Below are positions 20,480 to 31,100 of a stretch of DNA of 31,906 nt, piece after piece (within the stretch, counting starts at the first letter, position 1; each line of letters opens with the position of its first letter). The stretch comes from Ophiobolus disseminans. Its lineage: Eukaryota; Ascomycota; Dothideomycetes; Pleosporales; Phaeosphaeriaceae. Below the pieces are notes generated by a model, which did no database searches, was not told the DNA's origin, and saw nothing but the letters and a program-made list of their open reading frames with translations. Location: contig MU006234.1 in assembly GCA_010093685.1 (NCBI GenBank), positions 268,607 through 300,512 of the forward strand. Reading direction: 5' to 3'. Both the position numbers and the translations under genes were made by a program.

Positions 20480-21180
20480 TTAACCGCCAGTAAGCCACCG
20501 CACCACTGATTGCCACATCGTGGCAGGAGCGGCAGGAGCGGCAGGAGCGGCAGGAGCGGCAGGAGCCTCATTGACAACGCGGTACTCATCGCGATTTTCT
20601 TCGCGGCCTTCGTCGTTGTCTCCACTGTTGCCTTCGTCATTGTCCTCATCCCGATGGCACATATCCTGAAGCTGACGAATCGCCGCAGCCATGCGGTCCT
20701 TGAGTGCGCTGCATTCGTCTTGCATAGTCAAAATTGCGAGATGCTGTTCGTTGATTTGGCGGCGGAGGTCTTGCTGTACACGGCTCGCTTCTATGGCAGA
20801 TTCTAGGACAGTGGTGACAGCTTCATGATTACCAGCTCGGAGAGCTGGGGTGTGACCGCCGTTAGCGCTCAGGCGATTGTGCGCTCGCGTGTAGCGGAAG
20901 TTGGCGTTGAGTTCGCGCGCATGGTCGTCTTCGTTACGCACCGCTGCTTCCACCAGGGCTTGATGTTTCGTGGCAAGAAGTGTGAAGATACGGTCCAACT
21001 CAACATTCCCATAACTAGCTGTATGCTCAGCACATCCAGCGAGGTACTGCTTTTTGAGCGATTTCAATGTTTCATCCGACTGCGACTCGAGATGAGCCGC
21101 CGCGTTGAGCAACCTCTCAAACTTGCTGAGGACAGTCTAATGCTGGTCCCGGAGAGCTCGCAGTGGGATAGCCTTAGCAT
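20480..21180 (-). pseudogene. 3' part of host gene split by the hAT element
   Basis: On the minus strand the reading frame of the 5' part (ending ...MIDAK at the target duplication) continues directly here as AIPLRALRDQH, then a TAG at 21139-21137, then TVLSKFERLLNAAAHLES and on to the stop at 20480. The product is alpha-helical and probably coiled-coil, with an acidic stretch (HRDEDNDEGNSGDNDEGREE), an Ala-Pro repeat and the end MWQSVVRWLTGG. The TAG fits a CAG-to-TAG change, perhaps RIP leakage from the adjacent transposon. The family is not recognised. Without the insertion and the stop this would be one exon. Confidence 0.75.
20522..20566. repeat. Five 9-bp tandem units in the host gene
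   Basis: GGCAGGAGC is repeated five times without change. On the minus strand it encodes an Ala-Pro-Ala repeat near the C-terminus of the split gene. The perfect identity suggests it is length-variable among strains. Confidence 0.9.
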
Positions 21181-21383
21181 CAGACTCCGCAACAATCAAG
21201 TCAAGACAATCTGAGACCGATTTCTTGACTTGATTAGGCGAGAGCAGCCCTACGGATTGTCTTGATTGCAGATTAAGGTGTCGTGAGGCAGTTGAGATTG
21301 TCTTGACTTGACTTGATTGTGAGAAATTTTAGATTTTGGTAGTGTAGCTACTCCCCCAGAGTTACGATCTCTAACGAGTCTGT

Positions 21384-22353
21384 CTAGTTATATATATCAT
21401 ACTCTCGCGCCAGTGAGTCGTCTGTAAAGCTCTCGCTGCTGCTGCTGCTGTCGCCGTCGCCGCTGTGCGTTTCAATTGCTTTTATGGTAGTGTAGCCAGC
21501 CCGAGTCCATGCCCGTATAAGCTGTAGAGCCGCAAGCAACTCACTGCCGATTGCGCGTCGTTTTGGCTCAAGTAGATCACTAAGCTCACTAAAGAGCCGC
21601 TCGCACTCACAGCTTAAGGCTGGAATAGTTAGTATATCGATTGCAAACTGGCTTAAACACGGGTATTTTGAGCGCATTGCAATCCAGTACTGGATAACGT
21701 TACCGTCGTCAAGGCTACGCCATAGCGGCTCTTGATTAAGCCAGCGGTCATACTCATCGCCTTGCGGGGCTGCTGCTGTGTGATTACGCTGTGTATAGGC
21801 TCTAATTACGTCGTCTATATCGCTTGTTCGGGCGGCTCGAGCCGCTGGAATAGCCACTGGCGTTGGCAGCTTTTTATAGCTTTTCCAAAGCCGCTGGAAG
21901 CCCTTATTAGCGGCCTCGATCCACTCTAGCTTCTCACTCTAACTGTTTTCACAGTAGTATTTGTAGAGAGGGTAGAGGCACGTAGCAGCGTAATAGACTA
22001 GGGAGTCGTCGAGCTTATTAAAGTAAGCATCAGCCTTGTTCCAGGCAGCGCGGAGGTTAATATAAAGGTGATCTGTAGGCGTAATCGTTAGCAAGGAAAA
22101 CCTATAAGTAGCTGCAAAGTCTACCTTCTAGCGCCTCGTTATGCGCGTTGAAGTCAACGTCAATCTATAGCTGTGCAAGCTCTTCGAGGTTACGCAGTAT
22201 ATACTCGAAGACTAGCAGCACTTCGTAGATTGCGCTAAAACTGCTAACCTTACCGCGACCCTCTAGCCTCTTCGTTGCTATCTTAAGCGGCTTAAGGCAG
22301 TTCTAGTACTCTGTAATTGTTGCCCAGTCGTTAGCAGCGAGCCCGCCTTGCCT
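21384..22353 (-). pseudogene. hAT transposase, C-terminal part
   Basis: The minus strand reads on from the pogo insertion with NDWATITEY...CLKPLKIATKRLEG. It contains TAG codons and a frameshift near 22110, after which HLYINLRAAWNKADAYFNK continues. The open 157-codon end (21857-21384) holds the hAT dimerisation domain: VIQYWIAMRSKYPCLSQFAI, then TIPALSCECERLFSELSDLL and KRRAIGSELLAALQLIRAW. A Ser-run encoded by a trinucleotide tract (about 21433-21450) sits near the C-terminus. Non-functional. Confidence 0.9.
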
Positions 22354-22355
22354 TA

Positions 22356-22397
22356 CCGTAGGTTAGGGCGTAATGCGCGGATTGCCGTAATGCGCCG
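22356..22397 (+). repeat. Left terminal inverted repeat of the pogo element
   Basis: 42 bp, identical to the inverse of 24413-24454. Inside are two copies of GTAATGCGC about 17 bp apart, which could be the transposase-binding direct repeat. Confidence 0.95.
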
Positions 22398-22444
22398 GAA
22401 CACCAAAACACACCCTGAACACCACCACCCCTAGCTCAACCAAT

Positions 22445-24301
22445 ATGGATCCAATTAAAGCTGCAATTGAAGAAATCAAATCCTTACCTCATGACCAATC
22501 TTTCACCTTCTCAGAGATAGCTAGAAAGCATGGTGTTGTGAGGTCTACCCTCATTCGCCGGTACAAAGCTATAACCAAACCCCGCACTGTCAAGGCCGTT
22601 AAACAACATGCCCTCACCCTAGACCAAGAGATAGAGCTTGTAGCATGGATAAACAGACAGAATAAGAAACGTTTACCACCTCTAAGACGTTTGGTTCAAA
22701 ATTAGGCTTCAGAAATAGCTGGAAAACCAATAGGGGAATCCTAGGTGGGTGGCTTCCTTGACCGTCATCAGGATGAATTGATAGCCAAATGGACTAAGGG
22801 AATAGACCGTGATCGCTACTAGGCTGATTCATGGCATAAGTACAAGCGTTACTTTGACTTCTAGCATGCCAAGATAGAGCAATACTCAATAGAGCCTCGA
22901 CATATGTACAATATGGACGAGAAAGGCCTTATGCTTAGCATCACTAATAGGTCACAAAGGGTGTTCACAAGGAGGATGTAGGAGAAAGGGGAGCTTCGTT
23001 CAGTCCTTAGGGACGGCTCTAGGGAGTAGGTAACTATCCTTGCTACTATCTGTAGTGATAGTACAACTCTAGACCTATGCCTTATCTATCAGTCAGACGC
23101 AAGCACACTTTAATTAAGCTAGGTGCACGACATTAGCCTAGACAAGCCAGCATTTACGACTGCATCTACTAGCGGCTAGACTAACAATAAGATAGGTCTC
23201 TAATAGCTCCGTGGAGTCTTTGATAGACTGACTAAGGATAAGGCACAGCAATTATAGCGACTCCTAATCGTGGATAGACATAAGTCCTATACCTTAATGG
23301 CATTTATCAACTATTGTGACTAGAATAAGATTCTCCTAGCTGTATTTCCACCTCACGCTACCTATACCTTACAGCCACTAGACGTTGTTATGTTTAAGTC
23401 CCTGTTAGCCAACTACTCCACCGCACTTAAACAATATATAGACCAAAGCCTGGGCATACTACCAGTTGCAAAGAGGGACTTCTTTAGCTTGTTCTAGGAT
23501 GGCTGGGTGAATACCTTCATCAAAACAAGGGTTCTGAAGTCATTTTCAGCTACTGGCTTGTCACTACCAAACGCTAACATTATACTAAAGCGCTTTGCCT
23601 ACAACCACTCAGATCACGACTTAAGCAGCTTAGATGACTTAGATAATAGCCTGTCAAATTGGATTAAGATCTAGAGGCGCCTGCAGGCGGTGACAACTAG
23701 TTCAGATAACAGGAAGACCTAGGCACTAAAACAAGCTATTCACCACCTTGTTGTAGAGAATGAGCTTCTAAACCATCAAAACGATGGTCTACAGAGGGCT
23801 CTTGGCATTAAGCAGAAACGCAAAAAGCCTAGTAAGCCTGTTGAGTTTGAAAAGGAGGACTAGCATCATAGTGGAGCTGTCTGGTATTCACCACACTAGG
23901 TAGAAAGACACCGAGGCTATATACAAGCTGAGGAGGCAAAAAAACAACAGGAAATTGATAACAAGGCATCGCGAGCTCAGATCCGGAAAGCCAATAAGGC
24001 GCTAAAGGATAGGTTGCTTCAAGAGAATAGGCAGGTGCGGGCAGCAGCAAAGCTTCAAAGGATGAAGGAAAACAGGCTAAAGAATCTGGCAAAAAGAAGA
24101 GCTGCTGCTGCTAAGAAACAACACCAACCTAAGCCTAAACCTAAGCCAAAGCCAGCCTCAAAGCATAAGCCAAGACCCAAGCCTGTAGCAGGTAGAAATG
24201 GTAGTGGGAATAATAGTGGTGGTGCCGATGCATCACTACCACCTCCACTATCAACATCACGATCAGGGCGCACTATCAACACGCTAGGCAGATATAGATA
24301 A
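22445..24301 (+). pseudogene. Fot1/pogo transposase with RIP stops
   Basis: One frame of 618 codons from MDPIKAAIEEIKSLP to GRTINTLGRYR carries at least 17 internal TAG/TAA codons, no TGA and no frameshift by my reading. The order is as in the family: a psq-type helix-turn-helix (SFTFSEIARKHGVVRSTLIR, residues about 20-40), a CENP-B-like segment (LTLDQEIELVAWI), then DDE_1 with YNMDEKG (Asp 1), LLIVDRHKSY (Asp 2), NYCD...NKILLAVFPPHA (Asp 3) and YTLQPLDVVMF. A basic coiled-coil C-terminus with Lys/Pro repeats (24120-24190) follows. Stops arise where TGG, CAG or CAA would be expected, for example in the SGWTN motif. The second Asp motif has lost its usual Gly (DRHKS against DGHGS). Inactive. 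Confidence 0.93.
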
Positions 24302-24412
24302 ATAAGATTAATTATTAATCTATCAAGACCTCACCACTAAGAAACCTTGTGATAATAATGATTGTAGTGGCGGCGGCAGGTGGTATGCTGCCTACTGCCA
24401 AATGTTAGTGTT

Positions 24413-24454
24413 CGGCGCATTACGGCAATCCGCGCATTACGCCCTAACCTACGG
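24413..24454 (-). repeat. Right terminal inverted repeat of the pogo element
   Basis: 42 bp, perfect inverse of the left repeat. Identity breaks after 42 bp by a one-base shift, with GAACAC against AACAC. Confidence 0.95.
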
Positions 24455-24456
24455 TA

Positions 24457-26095
24457 TCCAAGCCGGCACATCCTTGCAGGCGCTGCCGCTGCGCTTTTTA
24501 TTAAAAGCGACACTCTTAATGTAGTGCTCTATATATTGATTAAAGGCACCGTAAAGCTTTGTCGCGCGCTTAATAGCGGCGTGATATAAGTTCTAGCAGG
24601 TGACGACTAGGCGTACAGGTGTAAGGAGTGGGATCTAATCGTCAGCCGGCAGCGCTTTGTTAGCGTCGCGCTAGCAAGCCTAGAAAAGCTTATGCTGCTG
24701 CGGCGTCCTAATAAAGTTAATAACTGCAATCAGCGTGCCTAATTGTCTATGTCGGCGCCACTCGCGCATATACAGCTCCTTAGTTCTAAGCTACTCTGCA
24801 ACGTTGTTGTACGAGTCCTTGTCGTCGCTAAAAAGCAGAGCTTGCCTAATAAGATTAATCGTATAAGGGCTGCAGCGGAGACGACGGTGTATAGGATTAA
24901 AGCCGCCGTAATTGCGCGCAATTACTGCAATTGCAGTGTTATTATTTAACGCGTTGTTAAGGACAAAGTAGCCTAATCGATCAGGTGTAATGCTAAACTC
25001 TCTCAGCGTCTGGATAACAACAGCAGCAATAGCCTCGCCTATAGAAATTAGCTAGGTTGCGCAGAATTGTATTTTCATCTTGCCTGTGTGCGCGCCAGCG
25101 AGCTACGGGAGGCTAATAGACAAGTTGTGTACGGCACTAGCTGCTGTAGCAAAATAGGCAACAATCCCAAAGAAGCCGCGCTTCCTACCCTTAGTCGTCC
25201 AGCCGTTAAAGCTTATGTGTATTTTGCTTACAGCTGCAGACAGAGCTAAGACTATCTGCGGCTTTAGCAACTTAAACAGCCTTATCGCGTACGTTGCAAC
25301 ACTGCGAGGGCTTCGCCACAACGAGCTTTCTGCCTCTAGGTTAGCGAACTTGATTATATTGCGCGTTAATTGCCGTGCGATTATTTCTATTAGCATATTG
25401 TTGTTAACAAGCTAGAGAACAAAGGCAAGTCGAAACTGTTGTACGTTAAAGTAGCCAAACACGTTAGTTGCTTCTTAGGATAGTTCAACGCCGCCGTTAA
25501 TCGCCTGCTGCAGCGATAGCTGACCTTGCCCGTACGCGATGCTGCTTTTCGCGTCGAGATCGTTAGACAGGCTATAGCCTCGTGCAGCCTTCCGGAGGTG
25601 AGTTGCTGCTGCAGACGTCGCTCTCGTTATATCGTATAGGCCACCACCAAAGACCTTGTGAGAATAGCAGTATCTGCATACAAACTACACGCTTTTTAGG
25701 TTGCTCCGCTTAACAACGCGATAGCCATGCTGATATATCTAACTCTTCTTGCCTATTGGCGCCTTAACTAGCTTCATGTATTGCTTTAGCCGCTCCCAAT
25801 TAATCCTATCAAAGTGATCGGCTCCGTCAGTCTCCTACGTTGACCGGCCTGCGCTAGCGTCGTCTGCTATTGATCTAGTGCTAGCGTGGCTGCCCTTAGT
25901 GGGCGCGGCAATCTCAGCTTCAGGTTGCGACTCCAAAAATTGCGTTTCCCACGCTGGCTTAGACGGCGACTTAGTGGCCTGGCTAGCCAGGGCTTCTTGG
26001 GGCGACAGCGATCGCTGCGATAGGCGCAGTCGTTTAGCAGCTTTAACAGCAACTGTAGGTGCGCCGCTGCGCTTCTTTTGAGATTGGGGAGGCAT
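24457..26095 (-). pseudogene. hAT transposase, N-terminal and central part
   Basis: ATG at 26095 begins MPPQSQKKRSGAPTV, a basic leader. A BED-type zinc-finger-like region follows (FVCRYCYSHKVFGG ... ATHL, about 25590-25710), then the catalytic region with HISFNGWTTKGRKRGFFGIV (about 25140-25220) and further conserved hAT segments down to ACKDVPAWI at the pogo insertion. TAG/TAA codons replace expected Trp/Gln (KKS-stop-IYQHGYRVVKRSNLKS-stop-FVC). This fits RIP of the hAT element itself. It continues after the nested element at 22353. Confidence 0.88.
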
Positions 26096-26407
26096 TGTAA
26101 CGCGTTGTTAAAAACGAAAGATATAGGCGGAGGATGAACGGGTGAGAGGAGCTCCGCTAGGTAATACGACTTAGCAGGACGCGCCACGACGCGTCACGAC
26201 GCGCTATTACAAGAAACTCTATCTTTTATCTATCCTTCACCCTCCACCCCTATAGCAGCACAATCTCATCAATCTGGCAATCTGGATGTTACGGATTGAT
26301 TGATTGAGCTACTAATCTAAAGACTAGCTTCTTGATTTGATTATAGCTTCAATCTGGCAATCTCACAAGATCAATCTCACAATCCGGATTGATTGTTGCG
26401 GACTCTG

Positions 26408-27197
26408 CTTAGCATCAATCATTGCGCTATGAGACTCTACAGCTTGGATCAGATCAGCGATGGACATGTCCAAGTTGATCGCGACATTTGGCTCGGACGC
26501 TGCCGCGTGAACTGCTGGTAGTTGAGCTGGCTGCTGAACAGGTAGGGTCGGCTGCCGAATAGGTGAACCTGGCTGCTGAACTGATGGAGCCTGTATACTA
26601 TCAGCAGGACGAGTAACAGCAACTGGCTGATCTGGAGCGGCCGTGGACCCACGACCATTTCGTATCGCGCTTTCAGAAACGCTCTGCGTGGGCGGAGGCA
26701 GTGTTGTAACCACGTGGCGGATATCACATGACATCCTATTGTAGCAGGCGCTGCCCTGTGGGCAAGTGCACTTACCTCAGAGCTGAGAGCTCCTGTACGA
26801 GAACATGACACAACACAACAACAGATAGCAATACAATTATTAATCACAGCCTCCACCCGACACTGCTCACGCAGTTACAAGTGTGCCATGACGAGCACCT
26901 CCCAGTGATCCAGACGGACCTCCACCAGGTGGTTGATCAGCCTCGTTTTCAGGCTCATCGTCTGAAGAGCCACTGTCGTCATTATCGGATGCAATAATTA
27001 CACCATGGCGCTTCGCGTTGTAAAGCCGGGCTTCTGGTGGGAGTCGAGAGCTTAGCTGGAATGCGTTAGCAACTCGAGGGCCCTGCTGGAGAACATTGGG
27101 TAAAAGTGCCCCTGATGGTCCCGTGCCGAACCGAGAGCGCTGCTAGGGTGGGGTTGCCGACGCGTGCGGCGGGACGGTTGGGTGGACCGGCAGACAT
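26408..27197 (-). pseudogene. 5' part of host gene split by the hAT element
   Basis: The likely start is ATG 27197 (MSAGPPNRPAARVGNPTLAA). About 23 codons in, the frame shifts. Loss of two bases in a CTCTCT-like run near 27130 would explain the jump to RFGTGPSGALLPNVLQQGPR, which continues through an acidic patch (SDNDDSGSSDDEPENEADQ) to GGARHGTL. Two introns are inferred: 26878-26793 (GTAACT...CAG) and 26775-26736 (GTAAGT...TAG). They enclose a 17-nt micro-exon and connect in phase to MSCDIRHVV. A Pro/Gln-rich region follows, up to MIDAK at 26408. I do not recognise the protein; composition suggests a disordered nuclear or scaffold-like protein. The splice model, especially the micro-exon, is tentative; alternatively the gene begins at ATG 26734. 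Confidence 0.55.
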
Positions 27198-27793
27198 CGC
27201 TGAACGATTGTGTGAGCGGGTCCGCGACGAGATGGACTGGAAGCTTTGTGGATCCAGGGTTCTGTATTGAAGTTGGTTCTCGTTGTCGGTCGATGTGAGC
27301 AATGTTTGGAGGTTGATGAGAAGTTATTGGAACAGTATGGAAGATGATTACATAGGCAAGGGATCGAAGTGTAATGCATAAAATGTGCAGTACCAGTCTC
27401 TTTCGTACGGGTGAGGTGTTTACACAAGGCATGCAGGCAGTTTCATTTACGAGTTACAACGCGCCTCATAGTGCGAGTACCATATAGGATTTGATAGGAG
27501 GTGAATTCTTGTATCCCACTAAGTGTTTCTACGAAACGCGTTGTACGTCGTGTATGAATCTAGCAGATGCAGTGTTGAAGGTTGTGATTAGAACGGGTTT
27601 ACGCTCGTCGTGTCCATCTGTAGCAAGGACGAATGAAGTCCAAGAACTGGATAATGCACCATATGCAGCTCAAGGTGACGCGTAGGATCTCCATAGGGTA
27701 ATGTTAATATCTTGAGTTCAAGGTTTCTCATGGACTCAAAAGTTCCGGCGGAGAAATGGATGTGTAGATAATCGTTAGCCGAAGGATACATAC
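27198..27793. other. Intergenic upstream of Copia copy C
   Basis: Probably holds the promoter of the split host gene. A minus-strand frame at 27588-27791 and several frames at 27052-27432 have no recognisable domain. No repeats seen. Confidence 0.45.
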
Positions 27794-27955
27794 TGTCAGC
27801 CTGGCACCTCAGTTCACATGGTACACTGTGGACTGCATCTCCACGTGACTCTTAGTCACTGGCTTACTCATCATGTTGTGTATATAATCGCTCTATGTAG
27901 CTCTCTCAATACAACAACCTTCTTCTCACTTTTGCCCTGTCTCCTACATCCGACA
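27794..27955 (+). mobile_element. 5' LTR of Copia copy C (family 2)
   Basis: 162 bp from TGTCAGC to CCGACA, with TG...CA ends and a TGTC/GACA inverted repeat. It matches the solo LTR at 16271-16443 in inverted orientation. It is followed at once by the primer-binding site and then gag, so it is the 5' LTR. CATAC (27789-27793) is the expected target duplication; its partner would lie beyond the window. It contains a TATATAATC box at 27881. Confidence 0.93.
27842..27890 (+). promoter_or_regulatory. LTR core promoter: E-box/AP-1-like palindrome plus TATA box
   Basis: CACGTGACTCTTAGTCAC (27842-27859) contains an E-box (CACGTG), a Gcn4-like TGACTC and an AP-1-like TTAGTCA, arranged as the palindrome GTGACT...AGTCAC. 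TATATAATC follows 22 bp later. The block is unchanged in the other family-2 LTR (16379-16396, minus strand) although neighbouring bases differ, which suggests constraint. Its role in transcription is inference. Confidence 0.5.
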
Positions 27956-27968
27956 GTTATGAGCCCGG
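27956..27968 (+). promoter_or_regulatory. Primer-binding site, half-tRNA-iMet type
   Basis: GTTATGAGCCCGG directly follows the LTR. It is complementary to the anticodon arm of initiator methionine tRNA (CCGGGCTCATAAC, with the CAT anticodon). Many Ty1/Copia elements prime from such an internally cleaved iMet tRNA half. The adjacency to the LTR end also fixes the LTR border. Confidence 0.8.
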
Positions 27969-28188
27969 TATCCCCGCACTACGCTGCAATACTCAAATAA
28001 GATTGTTCACTCTTTCCTATTGCAACACACGTTATACACGTTGTCCCTGCAATCATCTGGAACGCCATTTTGCGAGCTGGTTATTGCCGCATTACATTAT
28101 CTTCCTTGAGATCATTTCTCACACCTATTAAGGCTACGCCTTTGATCATTTCTCTGCCGACTAGCAAGGCAGCTCTTTTCTAGCTATC

Positions 28189-31100
28189 ATGGCATCCTTA
28201 AGCATGTTTAATGATTATGTCATCACGCGCGCTTCAATTATTCTTGAGAAACAGAGCGACTAGAAGCTCTAGTACTCAATGAAGAAGCAGTATGCCACCG
28301 TCAAGAGCGTGTGGGAATATTGCGACCCTTCTACTACAACAGCACCTCCAACAATTGACGATGAGCCTTCAGATGAAGCCTCAGAAGGCAAGTGGAGGAA
28401 GTGGGAGATTAAGACAAATGCCCAAAGGGCTACACTCAAGGCCATTGGCGAGGTCAACCTTAAGATTATGAGGACAGTGGCTCGCTCAAAGCTACACCTC
28501 ATCACTGAACTAGACCTAGACGTGCGTCTACGTCTCAAGACTCTCCAGGACCACTTCAAGATCACTAGTTAACAGCAAGTTCTAGAGCTCTCTACGCTGT
28601 ACACGAATATGCAGCTAAAACCTAAGAACTAGAGTACTAACACCTAGTTAAATGAATATTCGCGCATTACGTCACTCTGCAAGGCAGAGGACATAGCGGA
28701 AATGAAGGGTACCCGCCTACAGTGGACCTTCATCAAAGCTGTCCAAGCGCATAGAGACGCTAACTAGTCTAGCCAACATTTTGCAGTCATGATTGGCTGT
28801 GAGGAGGACGTCAAGGATCCTCTAACACTAGAAGGATTGATCAACCGCTATTGCCGGTGGATCTCCACAAAACAGCTCCACACTAAGACACTTAGCAGTT
28901 TTGCAACCTAGGATGTCACACCGCCTTCCCTTGCTGTCGCTGAACTATCGAAGTTACCTAGGAAAGCGAAATGCCCATGTGGCTTTCTACACAACGTCTT
29001 GTAGTGTTACACCTTGAACCCAAAATCTAGAGGACGTCTAGAAGGCTTTAAGCCACGCTAGACAGCAATACGCAATTGCCTTAATACCTTTAAAGATCCT
29101 AAGGTCTTGAAGAAGACAAGGAAGCTTTACAAGAACAACAATATTCAATAGACATTTAATGTGTCTAAGGCTTCCGCAGTAGCTGAAAAACAGGCCGAAG
29201 GATCAAACTAACCCCGCTCTCTAAACTAGAAGCGCTAGCCTAACGCAGACCGGATTGATGATACAGATATAGGTAGAGACTACTACGCAAACAGTGCGTT
29301 TCACACCGCTTAGGTTGCTGCTCTAGCTAGCAGTACACTTATAGATCGATGGATAGTTGATCCCGGATCTAATGTCCACATCTGCAACTCTACCTACTTC
29401 AATTGGGTCAAGACTGCAGACGCTAAACCCGCTGACGTTGTCTTTGCAGGCACTGCCTCGCACTAAGTACATGCCTAGGGAAAGGTGATAGTTAACGTTA
29501 AGCGCGGAAGTGTAAGAAAGGACATCTTGCTCACACATGTAGCATATGTGCTAGGATTTCTTACAAACATCTTTGCTCTTAGGCGCTGCTAGCACTTAGG
29601 CATCTATTTTAACTTAGGCCGCAACATCCTGTACAAGGACAAGGTCTCTAGCGTTGTTGCTAACCTTGCCTACAGCTATAGGCACTAGTTGCTAGACGCT
29701 AAGGAGGCTAAAGCCGATCGCCCACCTTAACACAAGCTTCTCAGTATAGCCACAAAGTCTAGCTAGGAGAAGTTACCTTAAACAGTCACTGCTATGCGAG
29801 CACATCAGCTGCTTGGACACCTAAGCTATTAGGCTATTAAGCACCTTCAAGACTCAACTACTAGTCTCAACATAGGCACACATGGCAATAGACGACAGTA
29901 GAATAATAATTGCATCCCTTGCATCTAGGGCAAGATGAAGGAAGACATTAGCTGCCGTCCTAGAGCTAACAAGGCTTGCCGCCTATTCTACCGCATCATT
30001 ATTGATATCATCCAACTCTAGAAGCATAGTGAAGCATGCTACAATAGTAATATATAGGCACTGCATGTAGTATGTAAGTACACAAAGCTCTATAAGATAT
30101 GTACTCTTAAGAACTAACAGAAGGCTACTGTTGTTCCTGCAATTACACGCCTAGTTAACAAGATCGAGCGTGTATATAGCTACTAAGTAGCTATAGTCTT
30201 CATGGATAGAGACGTTGGATATGGACGAGCTGATGCCGACTTAGGCTCTTCTGCTAAGGAAGTCCTGACATCAGCTAGCATTAAGGTCGAAGTCAGATCG
30301 CTAGACACTCCTGCACAGCTAGGGGGTGTAGAACGAGCTGGAGCTCTTATTGTTACAGTTGCTAGAGTCCTTCGAATCTATGCTAGTCTACCTAAGACCT
30401 TAGCCAATAAGCTAGTCTGCACTGCAGCTAGGCTACTCAACATCACGCCTATAAGATCTATTGACTGGCGTACACTACATGAGATGGTCACTAGCATACG
30501 TCTAGACCTCTCCCAACTCTACGCTATTGGAAGCCGTAGATTTGTGCTAAATAAGCACCTTCTGAGAGGAGACAAGCTTAAAGAACGCACCTTTAAGGGT
30601 TTCCTTCTAGGGTATGATGCCTTAAACATCTATCGAGTATAGCTGCTAGCTACTAATCGTGTTATCCGCGTACGTAACGTACGTTTCATTGATAAGCTTT
30701 ACAAGGATAAGCTGTCTACTCTACCTGCAAGTCCTTATGTTATTAAGACTGCACATATTCCTAAGAAGGAACACTATAGTGATACTATCGTGGTTGCGCA
30801 GCCAATGCAACAGCGACAAACTACTACCTCTCCTCCGCTGCAGAAGCAGGTCTAACAACTGCCTACGCTAATAACTACTGCTCGCAGCACACCTGCTCAG
30901 TTTGAGACATATACTCGAAGCCCCTCTTCTAATCCAGTGGAACAACAGCTATTGCAGGAGTTCTCTGCTTCAAGGACCTCTCAGCATACAACACCTGGGG
31001 GGTAGAACAATGACGCTAATGACGCTGAGGTCTATATACCAGACCGACGACAGAACAACGCTCCGCAACGACGAGATCCAGACCTCTCCCAGGACAACAT

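Larger units (their letters stand above)
22356..24454 (+). mobile_element. Fot1/pogo (Tc1/mariner) element with perfect 42-bp TIRs, nested in hAT
   Basis: The 2099-bp element starts CCGTAGGTTAGGGCG and ends with its inverse. TA flanks it at 22354-22355 and 24455-24456, the target duplication of Tc1/mariner elements. It carries one transposase frame from 22445 to 24301. It lies on the opposite strand to the hAT transposase it interrupts. The perfect TIRs contrast with the stop-riddled coding part. Confidence 0.96.
21181..26407 (-). mobile_element. hAT transposon, 5227 bp including a nested pogo element
   Basis: The 19-bp terminal inverted repeats are CAGACTCCGCAACAATCAA at 21181-21199 and, inverted with one mismatch, CAGAGTCCGCAACAATCAA at 26389-26407. 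They begin CAG as hAT ends do. Both sides carry the 8-bp duplication CTTAGCAT (21173-21180 and 26408-26415), the hAT hallmark. Subterminal regions hold many short motifs: caagtcaagacaatc-like words on the left (21200-21330) and caatctggcaatc-like words on the right (26260-26400). The transposase runs on the minus strand and is split by the Fot1/pogo element 22356-24454. Without that insert the element is about 3.1 kb. Confidence 0.95.
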
